Origin: Plasmodium relictum
Taxonomy: Eukaryota > Apicomplexa > Aconoidasida > Haemosporida > Plasmodiidae
Direction: 5' to 3'
DNA length: 64,000 nt
Assembly: GCF_900005765.1 (NCBI RefSeq)
Contig: NC_041689.1
Coordinates: forward strand, 1,488,001-1,552,000
In this document: piece by piece, positions 38,251 to 49,301 of the stretch
Numbering within the stretch: the first letter of the stretch is position 1
Layout of the letters: the number at the start of each line of letters is the position of its first letter
The notes under the pieces: generated by a model
Told to the model about the DNA's origin: nothing
The model's input: only the letters and a program-made list of their open reading frames with translations
Database searches by the model: none
Program-made: the position numbers and the translations under genes

Positions 38251-38781
38251 GATATATTTTCCAGTGTGATTTATTTTTAGGGATGTGTTAACATTTAAAT
38301 ATGTGTATATATAAATATAAAAAATGCTATTTATATATTTATACATTATAATTTTTTAAGTTATTGTTTTGTTTTTATATAACATTAAGATTATTGATAC
38401 TTTTTATATATTTCTTTTCTTTTTTTTTAATTTATTCATTTATTTATATATTTACTTTTTTTTTTTTTGGTTTTTTATGTTTTATTTCATTTTCAATATT
38501 AATATATTTTATTAAAGAATTTATTACTTAAAAAAAAAAAAAAAGAGCAAAAGAAGATAAAATATAAAAGATTAAAAGAAAGATTATTTTATTTCATTTT
38601 TTATAAGTATTCATAAACATTACTTAGCACAAGGTACTAAGAGAAGAATAGAATTAAAAAAAATTAAGTAATAAAAAAAGAATAATAAAAAATAAATAAA
38701 AAATAAAGCTTTAAAGGGATAATTATAATAAAAAAAAAAAATTTTTAACAAATTAAAAAGGTAACTTTTCTTATAATTAAG
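38251..38781. other. Convergent intergenic region
   Basis: 3' flanks of the small mitochondrial gene and SAM50. Only AT-rich homopolymer DNA. Confidence 0.6.
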
Positions 38782-40131
38782 TTATAAAATGCCTTTAAAA
38801 TTTAAACCTACTTGAAAAAATTTGATTTTATCAGTTAATTGATACAATAAAGGAAAACAAAAAAATAATTCTAAGGATATATTTTTTTGAATATAAGTCA
38901 TTACTCCAACACCTGTTGAAATTCTAGTATCACTTATTAATTGTTTAAATGAAGGAATTAAATTATTACTTAGTCTTCCTAACTGTACATAAAAAAATAA
39001 TATCGGATTAATATTATTAAAATTTAAAATATATTTAAAAATAAATTGAATATTGGAAAAAAAATTAGCACCTAAATAATTATAATTCATTTCATAATTT
39101 TTTTTTTTTTTATCAAATTTAAAACATTTCTCCGCGCTACCAATGCTGCTATACTCAAATCCTCTTAATACTAATGAACTTCCTATGCTTCCAGTAAAAT
39201 TAAAATTATTTAAATACGAAAAGTTCTCTTTCCCATAATCATATTTCATTCCATTACTTATATTAAGATAAGCAAAAAAATTTTCCATTATTTTTTTTAT
39301 ATATAAAAAGTTTATGTGATTTTTAAAAAATTTTGCTTCACAAAAGGGTAAGGAAATTTCGTTTTCTATTTCATAATAATAACCAGAAGTAGGGTAAAGT
39401 GAACACATTAGTTCATCATTCTTCGCATTTTTTAATACGTAATTTAATTTGTCTTTTTTATAATTGTATTTTATTGTATTTTTAATATATTGATCACATA
39501 ATTTTAAAATTTTATCAGATGGTATGAAATTCCTATTTATTTTGTGAAGTATTTTGTTAAAATTTACTTCCCAAATAAATGAATGATTATTTTTTAATAA
39601 ATATGTTTTAATTGAATTCATTTTAGTTATATAAGAGCACTTTGTATTATTTAAACTGCTTACATTACTTTCTAGTATTAGTCTATAATTTGTTAAATAT
39701 TTTAAATAAGGAAATATAAAACGAAAAGAAAAATTATTAGTATATAAACTACTTATATTCGCTTTTAATTCAACACCATTTATTGTTTTAAATATATAAG
39801 GCATATTTACTTCGAAATCTGCAGTAATTTCTCCCCTATTATTAACATTTGTTCCTATCATATAATTATTTTTTCTTTCTTTTAGCTTATAATCTACCAT
39901 TACATTTTTATTAAAACTATTTAATTTTATGATAGGATCACCCTCAAAAATATTTAAATTAATTATTTTATCATTACACTTTTTTATATTAAAAAATAAT
40001 TCTTCTACATTATTGCTTTTTTTTATATCGTCAAATATAAAATTCAAATTATTTCTTTTTATTTTGTTAATTCCATCTAAATTTATTATTACACTATCAA
40101 TTTTTTTTTTTAAATCTAATTCTATATTCAT
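38782..40131 (-). CDS. SAM50: SAM50 / Omp85-family outer-membrane assembly protein
   Basis: Single exon, 449 residues, close to the usual SAM50 length. Residues ~12-75 look like one POTRA domain (LDGINKIKRNNL through NLNIFEGDPIIKL). The rest alternates hydrophobic and polar residues as expected for a 16-strand beta-barrel. The diagnostic Omp85 strand motif (..SLxGRxRGf...iG) appears as GSSLVLRGFEYSSIGS near residues 317-332, with the RGF core intact. The last strand, FFQVGLNFKGIL, resembles a beta-signal. SAM50 inserts beta-barrel proteins such as Tom40 and porin into the mitochondrial outer membrane. There is no leader, as expected. An apicoplast Omp85 (Toc75-like) is the alternative, less likely given the lack of a signal peptide and only one POTRA. 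Confidence 0.85.
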   Translation of the reverse strand: MNIELDLKKKIDSVIINLDGINKIKRNNLNFIFDDIKKSNNVEELFFNIKKCNDKIINLNIFEGDPIIKLNSFNKNVMVDYKLKERKNNYMIGTNVNNRGEITADFEVNMPYIFKTINGVELKANISSLYTNNFSFRFIFPYLKYLTNYRLILESNVSSLNNTKCSYITKMNSIKTYLLKNNHSFIWEVNFNKILHKINRNFIPSDKILKLCDQYIKNTIKYNYKKDKLNYVLKNAKNDELMCSLYPTSGYYYEIENEISLPFCEAKFFKNHINFLYIKKIMENFFAYLNISNGMKYDYGKENFSYLNNFNFTGSIGSSLVLRGFEYSSIGSAEKCFKFDKKKKNYEMNYNYLGANFFSNIQFIFKYILNFNNINPILFFYVQLGRLSNNLIPSFKQLISDTRISTGVGVMTYIQKNISLELFFCFPLLYQLTDKIKFFQVGLNFKGIL

Positions 40132-40766
40132 GTTGTAATTCCAACAAAAAGTATATATATAAAAATAATATATATTTCTATCTATATCAGTGGTTTTTCT
40201 TTTTTTTATATTTTCATTAAAAATATAAATTTTTAAATAATGTAGTTTTATATATGTATATATAAACTCAAATTATAAGTGTAGAAATTATTATTCGCAT
40301 ATAACTAATTCTGTTTTTTTTTTTTTTTTTAAAACATTAGAATATAATAGTTCTTTAATATACTATTATTTTTTTTTTTTTATCTATTAGCATAATTCAT
40401 GTTGATATAGCAACTATAAATATCTTATAGTTTTCTTAATATTTTAATCAAATAAGTTAATCGACTTTATATGTTTTTTTTTTTTTTTTAAAGAGTTTTA
40501 ATGAGTTAATTTTGATGTTTTAAAGTATTTAATATTTTTCTTTTAAATAATATATAAATATAATAAAATATGTATTCAAATTCAAAAAAAAAATTTTTTT
40601 TTTTCACATTTAAAAAATAATATTAATAAATTACAAACATAAAATATTAAAATTTTTCTTATAAAGTAACAACAAATGTATATATATAAATTCACAAAAT
40701 ATAATTATTTAAAATAATTCATATATTTGATTTTAAGTATTTCTTTTTTTTTTTTTTTTTGTATAA
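40132..40766. other. Intergenic region upstream of SAM50
   Basis: Low-complexity AT DNA with four poly-T tracts longer than ten. No gene seen. Confidence 0.6.
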
Positions 40767-43700
40767 TTATTTTTTGCGTTTAATTATTATATCAACAGAA
40801 TACATATATATATTATATGTAGAAAAAATGTTGTAATTTTTTAAATAATTTTTTCTTTTTAATATATCTAAAATTATATGATAAATTCTTATTTCGCTAC
40901 TAGAAATATTTGGCATTTTAGAATTGGCTAATTTCATTTCCTTTTCATTAAAGTGTGAATCATAATTGTACGTAAGTTTTTTGTTATTTAAAGAATTATA
41001 TATAGATGAGTATTTTTCAAATTGAATAAACGGATTATACTTTAAAATAAAATAGAAATAATTTAATAAGCTAATTGGATAACAATATAAATTACTTTTT
41101 TTCATATAAATTGAATCCAAGGAATCTAAAAAAAATGATATTAAGATGGACATATTTAGTTGCCGCATACTTGCTGAATCTATTTTTTTCTTAATTACAT
41201 TTTTTATTTCATTTATTTTTATTTCATCTGTTATATTATATATTAAATCCTTTCTAAAGTTAAAAAAATTTAATTTTTTAAATAAATATTTAAATGAATA
41301 TAATAATAAGTACATAATTATTTTAAAATAATTTTCATTTTTAAAATATAAATGTGTTTTTAAAAAACATAAGCTATTAATTAATATACAAGAACTTTGA
41401 ATATTTAATTTTCTATTTTTCAAAAGGATATTTTCTTCAAAATCGATTTCGTCCATTTTTATTATATTATCATATTCATTACTTTTATTTTCCTTATTAT
41501 CTAATTGAACATTTTTATTCTGTATTATTTTACATATATTTAGTAAATATTGATAAATTATAAATGTATTATTCTTGTAGTTAAAATCATTTTTAATTAA
41601 GCACCTAATAATATATATTGAATTTATAATATCGTTTGTTTGCAATCGATAATATAAATTATGCATTTTTATGAGAAAGGAATCTCTGTTTTGCTTTTCT
41701 ATTAGATTTATTCTTTCATATTTATTTGTATGCATGAATTTAAAACTGTTAGATACTATTGTTCTAATATAGTCATCAGGAACGATGTTATATTTACTCA
41801 CGTATAACAAATAAATAGCTAAGCATTTACCATTTATTTTAAAAATTTTTTTTTTAATATTTTTTATGCATTTTTCATATATAATTTTATCATGGATATT
41901 TAATTTACAAAGGGAGGATAAAATACTACATATATGATTCATACATAAATTATCTAATATATTTTTATTTTTTATAGAAGAGTAATTATAACTGTTATCA
42001 CTTCTATTTTTATATAAATCATATTTTAAATAATTACATTGCAAATCATTTTGATTATTAGTATTGTTATTAATTTTATTATTTGCATAATCATTACTTA
42101 TATTTTTTATAGAGTCCTTTTTATTATTTATGTAATTTGCCTCTTTTTTATTCATATCAGTATTATTATGTTCTTTTAATCTTTCAATCATTAAATTAAT
42201 TATTTCTTTAAATTGCGAATCTTCTTCTTTATTGTACTCTTTCTTGTTTTCATTTTTTTCAATTATGAAAAAGGTGCTAATACTTGTAAATAAATTTATG
42301 AATTCCACATATTTTAAATCATTATTTATGATATACTTTTTAGAATTCACTTTTATAATATCATAAATATCACTATTTAAAAATCCACTTCTAGCATATG
42401 AACTCGTAATGTTAAGAAAATCTAACTTATTAATATTCTCTTTATTTCTCAAAATTAAATATGTAAAAATTTGAAATAAATGTGTATCTGCATAATTTAG
42501 CTTACTAAAATTATTGAGAATATTTGTTAAATGCTTTGTCAAAAAGTTAAAAATAAATAAGTTCTTATTATTAAAAGAATCTTTAAATTGATATTTTTTC
42601 GTTATTATCTCTAAATTTTTATTCAAATTTTCTTTTATTTTCTCTTTATTGCAAATGTTTTTTAATTTTTCTTTTCCATTACAGTTATCCTCTTTATAAT
42701 TATTAAAATTTATACTTTTTTTTACTAAATTATGATCCTTTTTTATTCTTCTAATAATGTTTTCAAAAATAAAATGAATTTTTTTTTTATCTAAATAGTT
42801 ATAAGATTTTGTAAATATGGTGACTACATTAGATGTGCATTGATTTGATAAATTAAGTATTACTTCTTTATTTGCTAATTTATTTAAACTTTCCTTGAAC
42901 AATTTTATATTCAAGATATTTATGTTAATAAAACTGTTTAAAATTATAATAAGAGATTTGATATTAATACTATTTATATTTTTATATGTATAGTCAGCTA
43001 ATTCATTGAATAACAGTTTATCTTTATAATAAAAAGTGGAATAAGAATGAGTAACACAACTTATAAAAATATCGGAACATTTATATTCTTTTCTTAATTT
43101 TAATATTATTATAATTTTAAGTAAATCTAATAACTTTTTATTCTTTTCTAACGATTTGCTATATGCATTTAAAATTAATGCTATACTTTGTTCACTTATA
43201 TAACTAAATTTTTTTAAACTGCTAATTAATTTTTTTTTTAAAATGCTTAAATTTTTATTAGAATTATTCTGATAATCATAGTTTTCATTCGATTCATTTT
43301 CGTTCTCTCCATTTTTATTTACCTCATTTTTCTTATTTTCAATTAATAAGACATCATTATTTTCTTGTTCATTTTGATTGTTTTGTTTGAGCGTTAGTTC
43401 TATTAAAACACTTATATCTCTTTCTGTTAAACGATTTAAATTTTTATAATCTTTTGAAAATTTTTGTAATATATTTTCTAGTTTGACATTATCATTATTA
43501 TTAGAGAAATAACTTATAGATTTAATTATATTTATTATATGTTTATTTAAATCTATTTCTTTAATTAATTTTTCGGATGCAAATTTTAGTATATCATCAT
43601 TTTTTATATTAACTTTTGATAATGAATTTAGAATTAAACACAATTCTTCAATACTAAAATAATTTATTAGTTTATCATTTTTTTTATTTTCTTTATTTAA

Positions 43701-44015
43701 GTACTCTACATTATTATTTGATAACCTTTTCTTCTCTATATTCTTTTTATCATCTTTATTATCTTGAATATATTCATTTTTCTCTTTTTTTAAAAAATGA
43801 AAATTTTCTGAAAACTTGTTGCTCGTAGTAATTATATAACATACCTTTTTCCAAAATATCTTATCATCAAAATTTATTTTCGAAAATTTGTTTAGGCTTA
43901 AAGATATTTCATATGTATTAAAGTGAAAAATATTCTTTAAAAATTGTTTACTTAAATGAATTACATCATTTTTGTTTTTACATTTGTTAAAACTTTTTAA
44001 AAAATAATTAAACAT
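40767..44015 (-). CDS. Heptatricopeptide-like helical repeat protein, putative organellar RNA binding
   Basis: Single exon. The frame is open to 44063 but the first ATG is at 44015 (MFNYFLKSFNKCKNKNDVIH), giving 1,082 residues. The protein is almost wholly helical, with recurring units of the form 'ILNSLSKVN.....IL.FASEKLIKEI', 'ILNAYSKSLEKN..LL' and 'ILNSFININILN..LFKESLNKL'. Asn/Lys-rich inserts separate them. Such 35-40-residue helical hairpins typify apicomplexan heptatricopeptide (HPR)/OPR-like proteins, many of which carry organellar leaders and bind fragmented mitochondrial rRNAs. The basic N-terminus would suit mitochondrial import. I see no RAP domain at the C-terminus. The family call rests on repeat appearance only. 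Confidence 0.6.
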   Translation of the reverse strand: MFNYFLKSFNKCKNKNDVIHLSKQFLKNIFHFNTYEISLSLNKFSKINFDDKIFWKKVCYIITTSNKFSENFHFLKKEKNEYIQDNKDDKKNIEKKRLSNNNVEYLNKENKKNDKLINYFSIEELCLILNSLSKVNIKNDDILKFASEKLIKEIDLNKHIINIIKSISYFSNNNDNVKLENILQKFSKDYKNLNRLTERDISVLIELTLKQNNQNEQENNDVLLIENKKNEVNKNGENENESNENYDYQNNSNKNLSILKKKLISSLKKFSYISEQSIALILNAYSKSLEKNKKLLDLLKIIIILKLRKEYKCSDIFISCVTHSYSTFYYKDKLLFNELADYTYKNINSINIKSLIIILNSFININILNIKLFKESLNKLANKEVILNLSNQCTSNVVTIFTKSYNYLDKKKIHFIFENIIRRIKKDHNLVKKSINFNNYKEDNCNGKEKLKNICNKEKIKENLNKNLEIITKKYQFKDSFNNKNLFIFNFLTKHLTNILNNFSKLNYADTHLFQIFTYLILRNKENINKLDFLNITSSYARSGFLNSDIYDIIKVNSKKYIINNDLKYVEFINLFTSISTFFIIEKNENKKEYNKEEDSQFKEIINLMIERLKEHNNTDMNKKEANYINNKKDSIKNISNDYANNKINNNTNNQNDLQCNYLKYDLYKNRSDNSYNYSSIKNKNILDNLCMNHICSILSSLCKLNIHDKIIYEKCIKNIKKKIFKINGKCLAIYLLYVSKYNIVPDDYIRTIVSNSFKFMHTNKYERINLIEKQNRDSFLIKMHNLYYRLQTNDIINSIYIIRCLIKNDFNYKNNTFIIYQYLLNICKIIQNKNVQLDNKENKSNEYDNIIKMDEIDFEENILLKNRKLNIQSSCILINSLCFLKTHLYFKNENYFKIIMYLLLYSFKYLFKKLNFFNFRKDLIYNITDEIKINEIKNVIKKKIDSASMRQLNMSILISFFLDSLDSIYMKKSNLYCYPISLLNYFYFILKYNPFIQFEKYSSIYNSLNNKKLTYNYDSHFNEKEMKLANSKMPNISSSEIRIYHIILDILKRKNYLKNYNIFSTYNIYMYSVDIIIKRKK

Positions 44016-44358
44016 TATTTCATTTTGTAATTTCTTCACTATATTAAATGATTTAATTTTAATTTATTTTTGATTTTTCATTTGTTCAAATTATATATAT
44101 TTTAATGTATCATTTTATGAATAAATTTATTTATATATTTTATTTAGTATAAAGATATATTGTGTATATATATATTATATAACAATTCAAAAAATTTTAT
44201 TTTTTTAAAACTCTTTTTAATAGAATAATCTTTTGGAATATAATATTTTTTTAATTTTATATATATATATATATATATTATTTTTATTATTCTAAAAAAA
44301 TAAATTTACAAAATGTAATTTAGAAGATTTTTTTTAGTTTTTATAAAAAAAGAAAAAA
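44016..44358. other. Short divergent intergenic region
   Basis: About 340 bp between head-to-head genes, so both promoters must be compact or overlapping. (TA)n and poly-T tracts only. Confidence 0.55.
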
Positions 44359-45278
44359 ATGGAAAAGAAAAATATATTTTTATTTTTTCGTATGATACAT
44401 TTTAAAAGCGCCAGAGAATGGAAACAATTTATGAACCCAAAAATGTAAAAATAAAAAATGAAAAAAAAAAAAAAATAATAAATGAAAAGAAAGATAGAAA
44501 AAGGTTTTATGGATATTCTTTTTAATTATTTTATTGATACATATATATATATATATATACGTAATCATTGATTCATTTTATAGAGACAGAACTAGAATAA
44601 AAAAAATAAGAAATGTTAGTGAAAATGATATGATTCATAAGCATAGGATACTAAAATATCCTTATTTTAAAATGAAGAAAATTGGTTCCTATAGCAAAAT
44701 AGTGAAAAGTAATGATTTCCTTTTTAATAGAGATATAGAAGTATTATATGACTACCGCTATTGTTCTATATATGAAAAATTAAAAGATATTATTTCATTA
44801 CATCTAAAAGGTATTTCATAAAAATAAAATTTTATCACTATTAAAATAAAAAGTAAAATATATAAAAAAAAAAAAATGTTTTTAAATGAATTTAATTTTT
44901 TTTAGGAATAGTTATAAAAGAAAAATGTACTGATGATTTATGTTTTGAAATATATGACTGCTTACAAAATAAAGTATTAATCAAAAGAAAAAATGAAGGT
45001 TATTAAAAAAAAAAAAAAAAAATCAAATAGTATTAAAGTATATTAAAAAAAAAAAAAAATTATTTATAAATGAAATAATTCTAAAAGATATATAATTTAA
45101 AAAAAAATTAGACAATTTGAAAAAAAGAAAAAATATTAAAAAAAAAATAAAATAAAATAAATATATAATTTAAAAATACAAAATCAATTAAGTTCCAACT
45201 AATATATAAATTTTTTTAGAATTAGAAGCTGAAGAAATATTTAAAGAAATGCTTGAAAAAATGAAACAGAATAACTGA
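44359..45278 (+). CDS. Conserved small basic protein, four exons, function unknown
   Basis: Exons are 44359..44444, 44584..44810, 44906..44998 and 45220..45278. All junctions are GT-AG and phases agree, giving 154 residues. An in-frame second ATG at 44392 would give 143 residues starting MIHFKSAREWKQF; either may be used. The N-terminus is hydrophobic/basic (MEKKNIFLFFRM), the middle is basic (DRTRIKKIRNVSEND, then HKHRILKYPYFKMKK), and the C-terminus is acidic-helical (ELEAEEIFKEMLEKMK). Size, basicity and a conserved-looking core (VLYDYRYCSIYEKLKDIISLHLKG) would suit a mitochondrial ribosomal or other RNP protein, but I cannot identify it. It is divergent from the HPR-like gene and ends about 107 bp from the convergent next gene. 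Confidence 0.68.
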
Positions 45279-45385
45279 AAATATATATGTCTACATATTA
45301 AATTATTAAAGTTAATATGAAAATATAATACAATTTTTTTTTAATAATTAATTGTAATGTATATAAATTTTTTAAATCATAAAAA

Positions 45386-48300
45386 TTATTTTAATATCCT
45401 TTTTTTAGATTTTAACTTTGCAACAATTTTTTTTATTTTCATATCTCTTTTTTCTGCTTTTTTTTTTTTTATTAATTCTGCTTTTTTTTTCATTTCATCA
45501 ATTTTTTTCAATGTTCTTCTCCTAAATGATATCCATTTTTCTTCACTTTTAGATAGTTTTTTTTTTTTTATTCTTTTATTGTATGGAAAATATATATCAT
45601 CCTTCGTTTTTTTGTTATTTACACTATTTTTGTTGCTAAATAAAACCTTATTATCAACTTTTTTTTTCTTATTATCTTTAGCTTTAAGATAAAATAAATA
45701 ATTATCTTCATTATTTGTGATAGAATAAAAAAGTTTTTTAAAAACTGCAGCTTTTTGAATATTATCAGCAAAATGATAAAAACTTATCTCATTATTATCA
45801 TTTTTTTCTGATAAATTACTAACTATTTTTCTTAATTCTAATGTGTTTTCTATTTCATTCATATAAATAAAGCATGAATTGTTATATGATTTTTCTTTAT
45901 TTAAGAAATGTTTTACATTTTTTGAGGCACTTAACATATGATCATACTCTAATTTTTCAATTTTACATTTTATTTTAACCAAATTTCTCTCTTCTTCATC
46001 TATACATACAATAACTTTTTTCTTACTTTCATTTTTTAGAATAAATAATAAGATTTCCATCTTTTTCTCAAAACTATCAGCAAAAATATTCTCAAAATTG
46101 TATTTACATGTTTTCTCTTCTTTTCGATTAAAATAAAGCTTTAATTTTTCTATTTCACTATTACCTTTATTTATTTTACTTTTGCTTTTTTTACCATTCT
46201 TACAAGATTTATCTAAATCTTCATCATCATCTTTATTTAATCCATGTAAATTCATATCTAAATTTTCGTCAGAATTATCAACTAAGTTTTCATAAAAATT
46301 TTCAACTAAATTTTCGTCAAAATTCTCAACTGAGTTTTCATTAGAATTCTTAACTAAGTTGTCATCAACATTTTTAACTAAATTTTCATCAAAATTATCA
46401 ACTGAATTTTCATCAAAATTCTTAACTGATCTATCATCAAAATTCTCAACTAAATTTTCATCGGAATTCTTAACTAAGTTATCATCAAAATTCTCAACTA
46501 AATTTTCATCAGAATTCTTAACTAAGTTATCATCAAAATTATCAACTGAGTTTTCATCAGAATTCTTAACTAAATTTTCATCAAAATTCTCAACTGAGTT
46601 TTCATCAAAATTCTCAACTAAATTTTCATCAAAATTCTTAACTAAGTTATCAAAATTATCAACTGAGTTTTCATCAGAATTCTTAACTAAATTTTCATCA
46701 AAACTCTCAACTGAGTTTTCATTTATATTTTTATCTAATAAATTTTCTACATCTTGACAATTATAACTAAAATTGTTGTTTATTTCTTTCGTTTCTTCCG
46801 AGCCAACTAATATTTCTTGATTTAATTTTTCATAATTAAAATTGTAATTTTTTGTTAAAGATTCTTGCTCATTTAAAAATGACTTGTTGAATTCAAAAAC
46901 TAATGAATCTTGCTTTGATGTTACGTCAAAATATTTTAAAATAAATTCTTCATTTTCATTTTCGTTTTCTTTTTTTTCGGTAGCATTTTTCATATTTTCT
47001 ATTTCCTTTTTTTTATAAGAAACGTAATCTTTAATTTTTGATAAAGAAATATCACTAAAATCAACTACTTCACTAGTTAATAATTCTTCTTTTCTATATT
47101 TTTCATTTTCCTTTTGTTTCAAGTTATTATCTTTATCTTCTTGTACATCATTATTTATTTTTGAATAATCTCTGTTATCATGTTTATCATTTTGTTCTTG
47201 TATAGTGTTATTATTTAATTTTAATTGAATGTTTATATTAATATCATAAGATTCAAGTAAATTGTTCATTTTATTTAATAAACTATTAATATTATTTACT
47301 TTTACATTGTATTTCTCTAATATTTCATATAAGCGTTCTTTCTCTATTTCATATATGTTAATTGAAAACAAATTTCCTTTTTTACTCTTATTATTATTTT
47401 TTTTTTTTTTAATAAATACATTTTTACTTAGAATATCAGTTATTATATTTTTTAAATCGTTTTCATTGTAGTATAAATTAGTTTTCATTGCTTTTTCTTT
47501 AGAATACTTATTTAATAAATTATTATAGTTTTCTTCCAATTCATTTAATTTATCATAACTAATGTTTTTACTGTTTTTGTTATTTAGATTTTTATAAAAT
47601 TCTTCGGTATTCAAAATAATTTTGTTTGCAAATTCTTTTTTTTTTTGTTCTTTTTTTATAAACTCATATTCCAAATTTTTTAAATAACTAATATCTAAAA
47701 TGTTATCATGTAGGCAATTAAGAAAAATTTTTTTAATTTCTTCTAATTTATATGTTTTTAACTTTTTTAATGAACAAATAAAATTAATATCTTTGTATTT
47801 CGTTAATCTAATTATATAAATCATAAAATCACTACTAAAACTTATATCATTTATATTATAATTTTTCACTTTTTCTATTAATTTTAAATTTTGCAAAAAA
47901 CTATATATTTCTTCTCTTTTTCTTCTCTTCCCTAAACAACAAAAAAGACCACTAATAGAATCAACTAATCGAAAAAAATAGAAACAAAAAGACTTATATT
48001 TTTCATCTCTGTTTATTAATTTATTTATTCTTGTTTTTGATTGAGCTTCATTTAATTTTTTAAATATGTTTTCATCTTCTTCATTAAAATTTTCTTGTAA
48101 GTTCTTTATTTTTTCTTCATCATATAAATTAGATGCTCCATTATTAGAGAATATATTTTTTGATTTTTCAATTGATTGATTAGAAAAATTTTTATTTTCA
48201 CTCTCATCATTACCTAACTCTTCATGAAGATTAATTTCATTTTTAATAGTATTATTAGAATCATCATTTGCTTCTTTTTTATATATATCCTTTGTAGAAT

Positions 48301-48961
48301 CATTGAAATTTTCCATTTTATTTTGATTTCTAGAATTTCCCTTAATATAAGAATTGTTATCTTTTAAAGAATCGTCATTATTATAATTGTTATCATTTGC
48401 ATTATTTAAAGAAATATTTTTATTTTCATTATACTGCAAATTATATGTACTATTGAATGTAAAAAAACTAAGAATACTTATAATTTCATTAACATAAACT
48501 GAAACATCTATTATACTCTTTGAATAAAATTCTGAAATTTTAAAAATATAGGAAGAAGTGTTTATGTCTAAACAATCTTTTAATTCTCTTTTTATATATG
48601 ATCTAATCGATTCATACTTTGTTGGATTATATATATATTTTTCTTTTTTAATTATTTTAACCTTTTTAAATATATGATACAAATATAAATCATTATAATC
48701 ATTTTCTTTAATTGCATTTAAAAATTTTTTACTTTTTTCTTCATAATTATTTTCTTCATTTTTTTTGATATTTTCATCTACACAACCTTTATTTACTTCA
48801 TTTTTAACTAAGTTAATCCTATTACAATAAATTCCTTTTTTTCTTTTTGAATTTCCCCCAATAAAATGCTTTTTATAAACTTTGATTTTGTTTTTTTTAA
48901 TGATAAAACAAAAACAAACTTTTAAAAGTATAAGGAAAACAACAAATAAGTATGATTTCAT
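45386..48961 (-). CDS. Probable apicoplast-targeted protein with acidic octapeptide repeats
   Basis: Single exon of 1,191 residues. It opens with a clear signal peptide (YLFVVFLILLKVCFCFII) followed by a Lys/Arg/Asn-rich, acid-free stretch (KKNKIKVYKKHFIGGNSKRK). This is the bipartite leader of apicoplast proteins. Residues ~95-175 and ~330-470 are helical. Residues ~745-900 are about 19 copies of an 8-residue DEN(L/S)V(K/E/D)N(F/S) repeat. A folded-looking segment at ~950-1090 (MEILLFILKNESKKKVIVCI) weakly recalls the second RecA lobe of a helicase, but no helicase motif is secure. The C-terminus is very basic, ending KLKSKKRILK. I recognise no family. Targeting is inferred from the leader alone. 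Confidence 0.75.
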   Translation of the reverse strand: MKSYLFVVFLILLKVCFCFIIKKNKIKVYKKHFIGGNSKRKKGIYCNRINLVKNEVNKGCVDENIKKNEENNYEEKSKKFLNAIKENDYNDLYLYHIFKKVKIIKKEKYIYNPTKYESIRSYIKRELKDCLDINTSSYIFKISEFYSKSIIDVSVYVNEIISILSFFTFNSTYNLQYNENKNISLNNANDNNYNNDDSLKDNNSYIKGNSRNQNKMENFNDSTKDIYKKEANDDSNNTIKNEINLHEELGNDESENKNFSNQSIEKSKNIFSNNGASNLYDEEKIKNLQENFNEEDENIFKKLNEAQSKTRINKLINRDEKYKSFCFYFFRLVDSISGLFCCLGKRRKREEIYSFLQNLKLIEKVKNYNINDISFSSDFMIYIIRLTKYKDINFICSLKKLKTYKLEEIKKIFLNCLHDNILDISYLKNLEYEFIKKEQKKKEFANKIILNTEEFYKNLNNKNSKNISYDKLNELEENYNNLLNKYSKEKAMKTNLYYNENDLKNIITDILSKNVFIKKKKNNNKSKKGNLFSINIYEIEKERLYEILEKYNVKVNNINSLLNKMNNLLESYDININIQLKLNNNTIQEQNDKHDNRDYSKINNDVQEDKDNNLKQKENEKYRKEELLTSEVVDFSDISLSKIKDYVSYKKKEIENMKNATEKKENENENEEFILKYFDVTSKQDSLVFEFNKSFLNEQESLTKNYNFNYEKLNQEILVGSEETKEINNNFSYNCQDVENLLDKNINENSVESFDENLVKNSDENSVDNFDNLVKNFDENLVENFDENSVENFDENLVKNSDENSVDNFDDNLVKNSDENLVENFDDNLVKNSDENLVENFDDRSVKNFDENSVDNFDENLVKNVDDNLVKNSNENSVENFDENLVENFYENLVDNSDENLDMNLHGLNKDDDEDLDKSCKNGKKSKSKINKGNSEIEKLKLYFNRKEEKTCKYNFENIFADSFEKKMEILLFILKNESKKKVIVCIDEEERNLVKIKCKIEKLEYDHMLSASKNVKHFLNKEKSYNNSCFIYMNEIENTLELRKIVSNLSEKNDNNEISFYHFADNIQKAAVFKKLFYSITNNEDNYLFYLKAKDNKKKKVDNKVLFSNKNSVNNKKTKDDIYFPYNKRIKKKKLSKSEEKWISFRRRTLKKIDEMKKKAELIKKKKAEKRDMKIKKIVAKLKSKKRILK
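46265..46735. repeat. 24-bp tandem repeat in the leader-bearing protein gene
   Basis: About 19-20 copies of a 24-bp unit code for DENLVKNS/ENSVENFD-type octapeptides on the minus strand. Two sub-variants (…KNSD and …ENFD/DNFD) alternate irregularly. One unit lacks one codon, so the array is frame-preserving but not perfectly periodic. Confidence 0.92.
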
Positions 48962-49301
48962 TAAAAATAATTTATATTCATATTTTTATTGTTTTTTTCT
49001 AGCTTATTTAAAGTTACAAAAAATTTTAAAAAAATTTTATAGATAAAAACAATACATAATTGTTAGATGTACTAATGAAATATAATAAAAAAAGAGAATT
49101 AAATTATCTCACTAACTCTGTTTTACATCTTATAAAAAACTTAAAATATAAATTCTCCTTTTCTTTTCTTTTTTTTTTTTTTATACATAACATTATTTTA
49201 TTTTTATCCATAGCAAAAAAAAATTTTGAAAATACATTATAGAAATATGTATATTTTTTTTTTTTTTTTTTTTTTTTGTAATATCTTAAAAATTTATAAA
49301 A
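48962..49301. other. Short divergent intergenic region
   Basis: 340 bp between head-to-head genes, including a ~54-codon ATG frame (49078-49242) just ahead of the WD40 gene that could act as an upstream ORF. I do not call it a gene. Confidence 0.5.

Noticed and set aside
46359-46757. Plus-strand Ser/Lys/Phe repeat frame
   Set aside because: Antisense of the acidic octapeptide array.
48160-48960. Helicase or FtsH identity for the 1,191-residue leader protein
   Set aside because: No Walker A/B or DEAD motif is visible; only a weak local resemblance near the C-terminal part.
49060-49242. 60-codon frame before the WD40 gene
   Set aside because: Begins at TTG; the ATG version is 54 codons ending in poly-Phe. 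At most an upstream ORF; insufficient support for a gene.
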